DNA of 63,539 nucleotides, taken from Flavobacterium tructae (GTDB lineage: Bacteria; Bacteroidota; Bacteroidia; Flavobacteriales; Flavobacteriaceae). The position numbers and the translations under genes are program-made. The notes beneath the pieces are model-generated. The model was not told where the DNA came from and made no database searches. It saw only the letters and a program-made list of their open reading frames with translations. Of the stretch, positions 18,536 to 26,921 are shown piece after piece. Position 1 is the stretch's first letter. Each line of letters begins with the position of its first letter. Location of the stretch: positions 1 to 63,539 of the forward strand of contig NZ_MUHH01000046.1 in the NCBI RefSeq assembly GCF_002217475.1, read 5' to 3'.

Positions 18536-21500
18536 ATGTTAGTAAAACTTTCAACCATAACAACGCTGTACCGAAGATTCACTAAAAATCAGGTACTAAC
18601 AGAAGGACATCTTAACGAGATTGTAGATTATTTTGATGATCAGGATCGTATTTCCAGAATTGGTCTTAGTGGTGTCGGCATCATTTGCGGATTTAAGGTT
18701 TCGTACAGCCCCGTTTCAAAAGACATTACCATAACACAAGGCAGCGGTATCACAACCGACGGCGATCTTATACAGTTGTACAAGTCTACTCCAAACGGCG
18801 GAAAAATTATTGATTTTGAAAGTAAACAATACACGCATTATAAAGTATACGACAACAAAAAAGCGGCTTACAAACCTTATTTTTACGACGGTTCAAAACA
18901 GCTTGAGATCTTCGAACTTTTAACTGCCGAACAGCAGCTTACCGAAAGTGCCAATACTTATCCGATACATTATCTTAAAAAAAATACCGGATTAGAGGTA
19001 ACGGATGCTGTCGTTCTTTTGTATATCGAATCATATGAAAAAGATTCTGATCTCTGTGTCAGTCTCTCCTGCGACAATCAGGGACTGGAAATTATAGGCA
19101 ATCACAAAGCCTTATTGGTAAACAAAACCGTTGCGGCGCAGATAAACACTCATGATAAGATCATTAGCAAAATCAAATTCTCTAACCTGTATTACAAACT
19201 TCCGGAACTGGTCTCTAACCGCATTGTATTACAACCCGAAGATTTTAGCAGTTATTATGAAATCAAAAGAAAATTCACCAATGGTCTGTTCCGAAACAAT
19301 GTAGTGGCCAGATTACTAGACGGTTTTGAGATCCTTTTGACACCATTAAAAATGCCAACTATATTGGATTCTATAAAAAAGAATCTGGCTTCTCTGTACA
19401 GTTTTGATGAAAAAAATGTCCCACCTGATTTTCAGTATCGATACGATCTGCTCAACGATTTAATTGATACTTACAATGAGATCAGACTTTTATTGTCCAA
19501 TATGGACTATGATTTTTGCTTTCCCGACATCAAATCATTCCCCAAACACTTAATGCTGGGAGAAGTGCAAAAAAGCGGCCCTTGTTTTGAATACCGACAT
19601 TCTTTTTACAAATCACCGCTGCTCACGGGACAGAACCTTAGTACCTGTAACGATTGTCTGCCTTTTGACACGCTTAACGAACCTGGCAAGAAAGACACCA
19701 TTAACGAATTTATTGTCGATTTAGAAGGTAAAGAAATTACAATCTGTTATGGAAAAAATACAGATTTACAGCAATTGTACAGTCTGATAAAACGCTGCGT
19801 ACAATTATTAGCGAATTACAATGTAAACTATACTTATATAAAAATCACTCCTAGTTTTGAATTGGGTTCGCTTGGTAAAAAAGCAATTCCATTTTACAAT
19901 AACGTGGGTGATCATCTTATTGAACTTTGGGATTACGAAAAAACCACTATCGGACAACAACGCAATAACAGAAGTTATCACGATAACTTATTGAATACAA
20001 AATGGCCTAACGAAATGGTCTCAGATCACAACTTCTACAGAATTGAAGGCCATCAGGGTACAGACTACAAAAAAGCACTAAAAACGATTCAGGCCATCAG
20101 ACGTCAGTATGGTTTAGGATTCAATGTTGTTGTACTTGGAGTAAAAGCCTCTGAAGCCAAAAAAATAGTTGAAAATTATACCTCTTACTATCTCAACAAA
20201 AATCACGGATACGAGCACAAATCAGGTGTAGCACCCGGCGGCACATTTGTCATGATTTATATTGAAGGAGAGTACAGTCAATATCCTTATTATTACGGCT
20301 ATGGTTATCCGTACGAATATCCGCGTGGAAATTCTCTCGCAGGTGATTTTGAAAAAGAAGGCGATAAAAAAGAACCCGGAGAATCTATCGTGTTAAATCC
20401 GGTAATAGCCGATTTTACCTTGCCATATTTATGCTGCGATGATAATTTCATTACGCTGTCCTTACCTATGAACCATATCTGCTTTGATGAAACCACACCT
20501 TACTTTCCCTTTCACGTAACGCCGACCGGAGGTTTTGTAAAAGCCGATGTAGACGAAGATTTGAATGGCGGAGTGACCAAAAATCAGTATGGAGAATTTG
20601 TTTTTGATCCAAAATTGGTCAGTGAAGAACTCATCGGAAAACCGATAACTTTTACGGTGAATAATTTTGAAACCAACTGCCAAATAACCATTTTCAGAAA
20701 ACCAAAATTTGATTTCACTTTTGTCTTCCCGAAATCGCTTAATAAGGATGGAGTTGTGGTTGATTTTAGTATTAGCGGTGAGAATCAGAAAGACATGAAA
20801 TATGTTTGGGATTTTGGCGATGGCAGTGAGCCTGTTGCCACTACAGAAACAAAAATTCAACATATTTATGCCTATGAAGTACCCGCTAAAGAAAGCTATA
20901 GTTTTCAGGTAAAAGTTACAGGTGAAAACGGAAACTGTAATGCTCAGGCACAGCATCCGGTGACTTTTGAAGTGCCTGTAGTTGTAGGTATCGACACCAG
21001 AAACATCTGCAGAAATGATCTTAAACCACATGTTTTAACTATTGAACCAAATAGCAAAAAAACGGTCTTATCTGGTCCCGGAGTTTCCCAGAATGATGCC
21101 GGTCAATACATTTTTATCGGCAATAATGTTCCTAAAGGTGTAGATCAGGTGGTTATACTAATAAACGGTAAACCTTCGAACCTTACCATTATAATGCAGA
21201 ATCCGCCTGTAGCTTTGTTTAGCTATGCAATCAGAAATAATCAGATTGCCTTTAGCAATAAATCTACGGATGCTCTAAAATACATCTGGAACATCGAAGA
21301 AGAGGTAATCGAAACCGATGCTACAGAAGCCATCATACGACCAACTTCGCTATACAAAAACGACGTGATCAAAGTGTCGCTTTCTGCACTTAACAAAAGA
21401 TGCGGCGAATCAATAGACGGTCCAAGAGATATCCGAATTCGTGAAAAACCGACTGAAAACCCCTGTCTGACTAATGCAGTAGAATTCGTCAAAAAAACGA

Positions 21501-21994
21501 ACCTGACTTTTGAAAAAATCAACCAACAGCCTGAATTACAAAAATTCAGTAAAGAGACTCTTTCGCTGATTACTGAAATTCAGAAACAATTTGCAAGTGT
21601 TGAAAAAGAAACCAGTGCTTATATCAATGGAGATTTTAATACTACATTACCTGAGATGTATAATGAGCTTGTATATCACAATTTATTACTGGCCGCAAGA
21701 AATGCAAGAATGGAAGAGGAAAAAACGGTACTGAGTTTCCTTACCGAAAGTCATATCTCGCTTTTCTATACCATCATAAAATGTCAGCCCGCAGAACTCA
21801 TAAACAAATTCGAAAAACCATTTACAACCATTACGGCACGTATAGACAGCTTGTTACAAGGTTTTGTAAAAAATCAGTATAAGACCGATCCTAAAGGAAC
21901 TTTAAAAGCTTTCTTAACCGATCAGAAGATTCCGTTTAAGGACATCAAATTTATTCTGGAAGCCATCGAATCACAACTAAAAAGTTTAAACTAA
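18536..21994 (+). CDS. Large PKD-domain eCIS protein, possible fibre/outer baseplate protein
   Basis: An 1152-aa protein within the structural operon. The N-terminal domain (about 1-120) includes RFTKNQVLTEGHLNEIVDYF and VGIICGFKV, reminiscent of baseplate-attached modules. The middle contains HNFYRIEGHQGTDYKKALK (about residue 500-520) and a Tyr/Pro/Gly-rich stretch near residues 580-600 (YPYYYGYGYPYEYP). A PKD/Ig-like domain lies around 735-820 (W758-DFGDGSEPV), followed by further beta domains and a helical C-terminus. PKD folds commonly mediate protein or glycan contact. With no Afp13-like tail fibre gene in the window, this is the best candidate for the exposed target-binding or baseplate-surrounding part; that is inference. 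No signal peptide. It is immediately followed by the tape-measure gene. Confidence 0.65.
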   Translation: MLVKLSTITTLYRRFTKNQVLTEGHLNEIVDYFDDQDRISRIGLSGVGIICGFKVSYSPVSKDITITQGSGITTDGDLIQLYKSTPNGGKIIDFESKQYTHYKVYDNKKAAYKPYFYDGSKQLEIFELLTAEQQLTESANTYPIHYLKKNTGLEVTDAVVLLYIESYEKDSDLCVSLSCDNQGLEIIGNHKALLVNKTVAAQINTHDKIISKIKFSNLYYKLPELVSNRIVLQPEDFSSYYEIKRKFTNGLFRNNVVARLLDGFEILLTPLKMPTILDSIKKNLASLYSFDEKNVPPDFQYRYDLLNDLIDTYNEIRLLLSNMDYDFCFPDIKSFPKHLMLGEVQKSGPCFEYRHSFYKSPLLTGQNLSTCNDCLPFDTLNEPGKKDTINEFIVDLEGKEITICYGKNTDLQQLYSLIKRCVQLLANYNVNYTYIKITPSFELGSLGKKAIPFYNNVGDHLIELWDYEKTTIGQQRNNRSYHDNLLNTKWPNEMVSDHNFYRIEGHQGTDYKKALKTIQAIRRQYGLGFNVVVLGVKASEAKKIVENYTSYYLNKNHGYEHKSGVAPGGTFVMIYIEGEYSQYPYYYGYGYPYEYPRGNSLAGDFEKEGDKKEPGESIVLNPVIADFTLPYLCCDDNFITLSLPMNHICFDETTPYFPFHVTPTGGFVKADVDEDLNGGVTKNQYGEFVFDPKLVSEELIGKPITFTVNNFETNCQITIFRKPKFDFTFVFPKSLNKDGVVVDFSISGENQKDMKYVWDFGDGSEPVATTETKIQHIYAYEVPAKESYSFQVKVTGENGNCNAQAQHPVTFEVPVVVGIDTRNICRNDLKPHVLTIEPNSKKTVLSGPGVSQNDAGQYIFIGNNVPKGVDQVVILINGKPSNLTIIMQNPPVALFSYAIRNNQIAFSNKSTDALKYIWNIEEEVIETDATEAIIRPTSLYKNDVIKVSLSALNKRCGESIDGPRDIRIREKPTENPCLTNAVEFVKKTNLTFEKINQQPELQKFSKETLSLITEIQKQFASVEKETSAYINGDFNTTLPEMYNELVYHNLLLAARNARMEEEKTVLSFLTESHISLFYTIIKCQPAELINKFEKPFTTITARIDSLLQGFVKNQYKTDPKGTLKAFLTDQKIPFKDIKFILEAIESQLKSLN

Positions 21995-23812
21995 GTGCAG
22001 CACCTTGGAAGCCATATCATCAACAAGCTGTTTCTGGAGGTCAATACCCAATCTAAAGAGAAGGCGTATTACCTCAAAGATCATCTGGATACGTTTCTAA
22101 AAGAAGAACTCCTTCCTCTTTTAGAAGCCTATTTTGATACGCTCCATACCCAAATACCGCTGTACAGTATTCAGATCGAAAAATTAGACCTGAACCTTTC
22201 TGTCGCTACTGAACTTAATTTTAATGCCCTAAAACTGGAAATTTTAAATCAGATTCAAAAACAAATTGACGATCAGATTCAAAAAGGTTTTCCCGATACA
22301 GAGCGTTACAAATTAATGAACCGCGAAGAAAAAAATAGTGATGAATTCTTCATTTTTCTCGAAACGGGAACCAGTCCCTGGTGGGTGATTACCAGTGACA
22401 ATAACTATGGTAGCGGCAATGGCAAGAGCAATGTTAAGGGTAATACTCCCCTTGGTCCGGAAGAGGACCCTCAATTACAAAAAAATATTGGAGACAAAAC
22501 TTTCGGTTCAAAATTGCGAAATGCATTGAAAAACTCCCAAATCAGAACCCGTTTCATCAAACAATTATCAGACGCACAGATTTATGATATCCTTAAAAAA
22601 ACACTTCTTTTAGCCGCCGATGATAAAGAAACAGCTACCAAAATAATTGAGAAGATCCATCGCAATATGCGCAAACTTGTTTCGAAATCGAAACAGGGCT
22701 TAAATCAGCGCAATTTAATTTGGGAAATAGTATTTTCGGAATTATTACAGCATGATGAGGCTCTGACAAAAGAAAAATTAGTGCAGCTAATTGCTTCTTT
22801 TGTTTCTATAACTCAGGAAAACCTGAAAATCATATTGGAACAAATCAGGCAAAATGTATCCGATAAATCAGTACTCTCCGTACTAAGCAATCTTGCTCCC
22901 GAAATAGCCGCTATAAAAACTCTTTCTGAACAAATCGCTTCCGAAATTCTTCCGGAAAGCGCTAAAGAAGAATTCTTAAAATTAAAATTTTCAGAAACTG
23001 ACAGATCTCCTGAAGTTGCTAACGAACCTCAACCTGATACTAAAATGGAAGCTCAAAATAGGGAAGCTCGAGATTTAGAATCTGGAAATAAGGAAAAGGA
23101 AAAAATTCATAAAGTTGGTGATCCTGATAAAAAGAAGAAAACCGAAGAAAATCGAAATCCTTCTTCAAAATCCCCGGAAACCGATGCTAAAGAAACGGCA
23201 GAGATCAATGCTCTTTTGAATCGTAACAAGGAAATCGAAGATAAAAATGAAAAAACCAAAGATCTGGAAGACTGGCATTCGGCATTATTCCCTGCTGACG
23301 GAGCAACTTCGGATGTTCCTTCTTCACACTATGTAAACAATGCGGGACTAATACTGGTGCATCCTTTTTTGAAACATCTTTTCGGAAATTGCGGTTTACT
23401 CCGTAAAGACAATACGATAAACGATCCCGAAACTGCCGCCCATCTGCTACACTATATTGCGACAGACCGGGAGCAGGATTATGAATCTCAAATGCTGTTC
23501 GAAAAAGTGTTGTGCAACATCCCCATAAACCGACCTATAAACCGAAACATTATACTATCGGAAGAGTTAAAAGATCAAGGCAAAGAAATGCTGCAAGCCG
23601 TTTTAGACAACTGGCAGATTATGAAAAATTCTTCTATAGCCCTATTACAAAATGAGTATTTACAAAGACCCGGCAAAATAATTCTTAGCGAAGACAACCC
23701 CAAAGTCATTGTCGAAAGAAAAACACAGGACATTTTGTTAGATAAAATTAACTGGAATCTGGGAATTGTAAAACTCGCATGGAAAGATAAGATCATTTTT
23801 GTGGACTGGTAA
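21995..23812 (+). CDS. eCIS tape-measure protein (Pvc14/Afp14-like, CIS_TMP family)
   Basis: A 605-aa protein expected to lie in the tube lumen and set particle length. The N-terminus HIINKLFLEVNTQSKEKAYY and the C-terminal block (YVNNAGLILVHPFLKHLFG, then NDPETAAHLLHYIATDRE and DNWQIMKNSSIALLQNEYL, ending IIFVDW) are characteristic of the contractile-injection-system tape-measure family. Between them is a charged, Lys/Glu/Asn-rich disordered stretch (about 330-430). The chosen start is GTG at 21995, directly after the TAA of the PKD gene, because it places the conserved HxxGxHII segment at the very N-terminus; no nearby ATG fits. It is the last clear structural gene before the cargo region. 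Confidence 0.85.
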   Translation: MQHLGSHIINKLFLEVNTQSKEKAYYLKDHLDTFLKEELLPLLEAYFDTLHTQIPLYSIQIEKLDLNLSVATELNFNALKLEILNQIQKQIDDQIQKGFPDTERYKLMNREEKNSDEFFIFLETGTSPWWVITSDNNYGSGNGKSNVKGNTPLGPEEDPQLQKNIGDKTFGSKLRNALKNSQIRTRFIKQLSDAQIYDILKKTLLLAADDKETATKIIEKIHRNMRKLVSKSKQGLNQRNLIWEIVFSELLQHDEALTKEKLVQLIASFVSITQENLKIILEQIRQNVSDKSVLSVLSNLAPEIAAIKTLSEQIASEILPESAKEEFLKLKFSETDRSPEVANEPQPDTKMEAQNREARDLESGNKEKEKIHKVGDPDKKKKTEENRNPSSKSPETDAKETAEINALLNRNKEIEDKNEKTKDLEDWHSALFPADGATSDVPSSHYVNNAGLILVHPFLKHLFGNCGLLRKDNTINDPETAAHLLHYIATDREQDYESQMLFEKVLCNIPINRPINRNIILSEELKDQGKEMLQAVLDNWQIMKNSSIALLQNEYLQRPGKIILSEDNPKVIVERKTQDILLDKINWNLGIVKLAWKDKIIFVDW

Positions 23813-23825
23813 TACGATATAAAAC

Positions 23826-24413
23826 ATGGAAACCGAAAAAAACACATTTCTAAAAGAGGATGAACAAAATATTTTCTACGAGCAAAAACAAGCTCTCAAA
23901 AATATTTTCAAAAATCTCGATATTACAAAGATTGCCTTTGTAGGCGGAATTGCGGATTACATTAACCTCCGTGCTTATTATGATATGCCCATAAATGATA
24001 TTGATATTATTTATGAAAATGAAGACGATTTATCACTCATTAAAGAAAGTGAAGTGATCACCCGTTTTTTCAACCGCTTTTATGATCTGCAGGGAGAAGT
24101 TTTGGTTTCAGAATACCAGATCAACGATAAAAATGTCCATACGGATTATTACAAAAGAGATTTCTCTAAAATAGGCTTGACACAGTCCTATTTATTAGGC
24201 GAAATGGTATGGCATGCCACCTTTGATGAAATGAAAACATTTCATAATGACCAGATTCCGAAATTGACCTCAGAAGCAACGGGTGAAAAATACGAATGGA
24301 AAAGACTCTATAAACATAGTAAAAAAGCTTCGTTATACAACAACGTCTGCTATCTGGATGAAAAACAACAGCTGCAAACCTTAAGCGATATTTTATGGAA
24401 GAACCAAGAATAA
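23826..24413 (+). CDS. Nucleotidyltransferase-fold protein in eCIS cargo region
   Basis: A 195-aa protein with the signature of the pol-beta nucleotidyltransferase superfamily: IAFVGGIADYINLR (GG motif, about 37-50) followed by PINDIDIIYENEDD, giving the D-x-D metal-binding pair. Such proteins transfer NMP groups to protein, RNA or small molecules; some are antitoxins or toxins (MNT/AbiEii-like), and others are inactive. The third catalytic acid is not obvious from inspection. It starts 13 bp after the tape-measure gene and its 3' end overlaps the glycosyltransferase-like gene by 19 bp, so the pair is coupled. This pair is not a standard part of Afp/PVC; a modifying enzyme, effector or accessory is possible. 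Fold call moderately sure, role unknown. Confidence 0.55.
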   Translation: METEKNTFLKEDEQNIFYEQKQALKNIFKNLDITKIAFVGGIADYINLRAYYDMPINDIDIIYENEDDLSLIKESEVITRFFNRFYDLQGEVLVSEYQINDKNVHTDYYKRDFSKIGLTQSYLLGEMVWHATFDEMKTFHNDQIPKLTSEATGEKYEWKRLYKHSKKASLYNNVCYLDEKQQLQTLSDILWKNQE

Positions 24414-25270
24414 TATACAGCCTGAACGCTTTTCCTCTGATCAATAATCGTTGGCAAATGGGCAATAAACTTAAGGAAACCGTTTACATGACTGCTCTGA
24501 GTATTTTGTACAGTCATCTTTGGTACAAGGACATTGAGCTTTATGCAGACGAAACTGCCTATAATTTTTTGTATATGTTGCCCTGCAGAATCACAAAAAT
24601 GGATAAGGAACACAATAAAGAATTGTGGATGAAATCAAAAATTCATGCCATCGAAAAGCAAACCAAACCGTTTGTTCACCTCGATACGGATGTATTTATA
24701 AAAAAGAAAATCAATTTCAATTTCGACTCCATTATTCTCGAACGCAGAGAATGCGGTTATGAAGCGCACTATAAAAAGCAAATCGATTTTTTTAACCAAT
24801 ACACACAAAATTTACCTTACTGGCATCCTGATTTAGGACTTTCCTACAGCTGTGGCATACTGGGATTTAATGACCTTACACTGCGCGATAAATTTATAAA
24901 TGCCTATTATGATCTGGAAAAAATCTATACCGCAAACCGTAAGGAATTTGAACCATTAAAGCAACAAGGTTTTGAGCCTTGTATTGTTATAGAACAATAC
25001 AATCTGGCTTCTGTATTAGACTATAACAATATTACGCCTACCCTGCTTCTTAAAGGAAGAAATATAACCGAACAGAGTAAATATGCCAGTGAAATAAGCT
25101 ACAGTCACCTCTTTGGTATTAAAAAGTACAAAAAAGACATTACAGAAGAAATTGAATATCGATTGTTTAAAATATTTCCATACTGGTACGCACAAATAAA
25201 GATCGAACTGGAAAAACATCAGATCATACCAAAAGAAGAAATCAGCTCTCCAACGATGCTCGCATCGTAG
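24395..25270 (+). CDS. Glycosyltransferase-like protein (DUF6734-like) in eCIS cargo region
   Basis: A 291-aa protein with a GT-A-like pattern: IIYSLNAFPL at the N-terminus, AIEKQTKPFVHLDTDVFI containing a D-x-D metal/nucleotide-sugar site (about residues 88-101), and a downstream SYSCGILGFND segment resembling the acceptor loop. It resembles the DUF6734 group of Bacteroidota putative glycosyltransferases. There is no signal peptide or transmembrane segment, so it acts in the cytoplasm of the producer, or in the target if it is a cargo. It overlaps the upstream nucleotidyltransferase-like gene by 19 bp. Whether it glycosylates a particle component, makes a sugar for the producer, or is an injected effector like known glucosyltransferase toxins cannot be decided here. 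Confidence 0.55.
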   Translation: MEEPRIIYSLNAFPLINNRWQMGNKLKETVYMTALSILYSHLWYKDIELYADETAYNFLYMLPCRITKMDKEHNKELWMKSKIHAIEKQTKPFVHLDTDVFIKKKINFNFDSIILERRECGYEAHYKKQIDFFNQYTQNLPYWHPDLGLSYSCGILGFNDLTLRDKFINAYYDLEKIYTANRKEFEPLKQQGFEPCIVIEQYNLASVLDYNNITPTLLLKGRNITEQSKYASEISYSHLFGIKKYKKDITEEIEYRLFKIFPYWYAQIKIELEKHQIIPKEEISSPTMLAS

Positions 25271-25348
25271 CACCCTTTATTCCGGAAAATTGATCCCGCA
25301 AAGGGTAAAGAAATATTTTTTTATTTCAAATAACAAAACAATGAAGTG

Positions 25349-26896
25349 ATGAGAACGCTAGAAAATAAAAAGCCAATTGCTCAATCCTCCTCTTCTGCTT
25401 TTTTTGGGCCTAAAATCCAGAAAAAACTGAAAACCGGAACAGTCGGTGACCAGTTTGAGGTTGAGGCAGACCGGGTTGCCGATAAAGTAGTGAATAATAA
25501 TTCGTCCGGAGGAAGTCTTCTGCAGTCGAAAGAAAACGTACAGCAAAAACCAATTGCAGAGACCATCTCTTCTGTTCAGAGTAAGGAAATCAAACAAGAG
25601 GAACCTGTACAGAAAAAATCCGATAAGAAAGAAGAAGAAAAACCAGTACAAAAGAAATCGGATAAGAAAGAGGAAGAGAAACCTGTACAGAAAAAATCCG
25701 ACAAAAAAGAAGAAGAAAAACCGGTACAAAAAAAATCAGATAAAAAAGAAGAGGAAAAGCCGGTACAGAAGAAATCCGACAAGAAGGAAGAAGAAAAACC
25801 GGTACAAAAAAAATGTGCCGATTGTGAAAACGAAGAAAAAGTACAGTCTAAAGAGCAAAAAGAAGAAGACAAGGCTGTACAAAAGAAAGAGCAAAATCCC
25901 GATGCCGAAATCGAGAATAACGAACTTGAAGGAAAACTGGACCACTCAAAAGGCGGTGGAAATGGCTTAGACAAAAAAACCAAAAAAGAAATGGAATCGG
26001 GTTTTGGTGCAGATTTCAGCGATGTAAAAATTCACACTGATACTAATGCTGTCCAAATGAGTCAGGAATTGGGAGCACAAGCTTTCACCAATGGTAACGA
26101 TGTCTATTTTAACAAAGGAAAATACAACCCCGATTCCCGGGAGGGAAAACATTTGCTGGCACATGAATTAACCCATACCATTCAGCAAACCGGAGCTGTA
26201 CAAAAATCCGTCGAACCTTCTGCAACTGCAGCTGAAGATTTAGAATCTCCTCGTTTTAAAGGAGATTACAAGTTAGAGCAAACACACGATGATTTAGATT
26301 ATCTCGCTACCGGATGTAAGGGAGAACCTGTACAAAAAGTACAATCGGGTTTAATGGATTTAGGTTATCAGCTTCCTAAATTCGGTGCTGATGGTGATTT
26401 TGGCAGTGAAACACGAGCAGCTGTATTCCAATTTCAATCCGATAATGGACTGAGCTACGATGGAGTTGTTGGCGTACAAACCATTGGCCGTTTAGATGAT
26501 ATTTATGTTGGAAAAGGCTCAGGCCCGGGCAAAGACAAAAAGAAAAAACCACCAAAGAAAAAAGACAAAAAGACCTGCGATATAACGAATATATTTCACT
26601 TCTCCTCAGATCCGGTTCATATTGAAACATTACAAACAGATGGTGATTGTAAATCATTTTCTATCTCATTAACAACGACAAGAAATAAAAGTGAGAACCC
26701 CTGTTCAAGTTACAGCGTCGAAATTATTGATTCCACAGGGAAAAGTTTAATGAAACCAACCTCATTCAAAATTGGCGGTACAGTTCCGATTAATTTCACC
26801 GCCCCAACAGCAGGCAAGTTCAGCATGATCATTGGAACTCCTGCTTCCTGTGGAGAGAATGCTTTTAAAGGTGTGGGATCAAAACACAGACATTAA
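25349..26896 (+). CDS. DUF4157 (eCIS core) protein with peptidoglycan-binding domain
   Basis: A 515-aa protein. The open frame could start at GTG 25346, but the adjacent ATG 25349 is preferred. Order of parts: an N-terminal signature FFGPKIQKKLKTGTVGDQFE...EADRVADKVV (about 18-53); five exact-pattern PVQKKSDKKEEEK repeats plus a degenerate CADCENEEK unit; the DUF4157 metallopeptidase-like domain (about 200-280) with HELTH at 272-276; a PG_binding_1 domain (VQKVQSGLMDLGYQLPKFGA and DGDFGSETRAAVFQFQSDNG, about 325-390); a Lys-rich linker; and a C-terminal Ig-like beta domain (about 410-515). DUF4157 is the family most strongly linked to eCIS loci and is thought to direct cargo loading or process cargo. 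The peptidoglycan domain suggests a cell-wall target. It could be an effector or a carrier. Confidence 0.75.
   Translation: MRTLENKKPIAQSSSSAFFGPKIQKKLKTGTVGDQFEVEADRVADKVVNNNSSGGSLLQSKENVQQKPIAETISSVQSKEIKQEEPVQKKSDKKEEEKPVQKKSDKKEEEKPVQKKSDKKEEEKPVQKKSDKKEEEKPVQKKSDKKEEEKPVQKKCADCENEEKVQSKEQKEEDKAVQKKEQNPDAEIENNELEGKLDHSKGGGNGLDKKTKKEMESGFGADFSDVKIHTDTNAVQMSQELGAQAFTNGNDVYFNKGKYNPDSREGKHLLAHELTHTIQQTGAVQKSVEPSATAAEDLESPRFKGDYKLEQTHDDLDYLATGCKGEPVQKVQSGLMDLGYQLPKFGADGDFGSETRAAVFQFQSDNGLSYDGVVGVQTIGRLDDIYVGKGSGPGKDKKKKPPKKKDKKTCDITNIFHFSSDPVHIETLQTDGDCKSFSISLTTTRNKSENPCSSYSVEIIDSTGKSLMKPTSFKIGGTVPINFTAPTAGKFSMIIGTPASCGENAFKGVGSKHRH
25604..25798 (+). repeat. Five tandem 39-bp repeats (PVQKKSDKKEEEK)
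   Basis: Five in-frame copies of a 39-bp unit encode a 13-residue Lys/Glu-rich linker in the DUF4157 protein, followed by a variant unit from 25799. The units differ at third codon positions, so the protein sequence is more conserved than the DNA, which points to selection on the linker. Copy number may vary between strains. Confidence 0.9.
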
Positions 26897-26921
26897 TAAA
26901 ATCAAGTACCGTTAACGACAC

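Noticed and set aside
20462..21031. A 189-aa minus-strand ORF opposite the PKD gene
   Set aside because: Overlaps a well-supported coding frame, no motif, Ile/Lys-biased composition typical of antisense.
25604..25798. Possible CRISPR array
   Set aside because: The 39-bp units are directly adjacent without spacers and are in frame within a protein-coding gene.
25358..25983. Long antisense and alternative-frame ORFs over the DUF4157 linker (up to 138 aa)
   Set aside because: They are shadows of the A-rich 39-bp repeats: the translations are only Phe/Leu/Ser or Lys/Arg/Asn runs and have no motifs.
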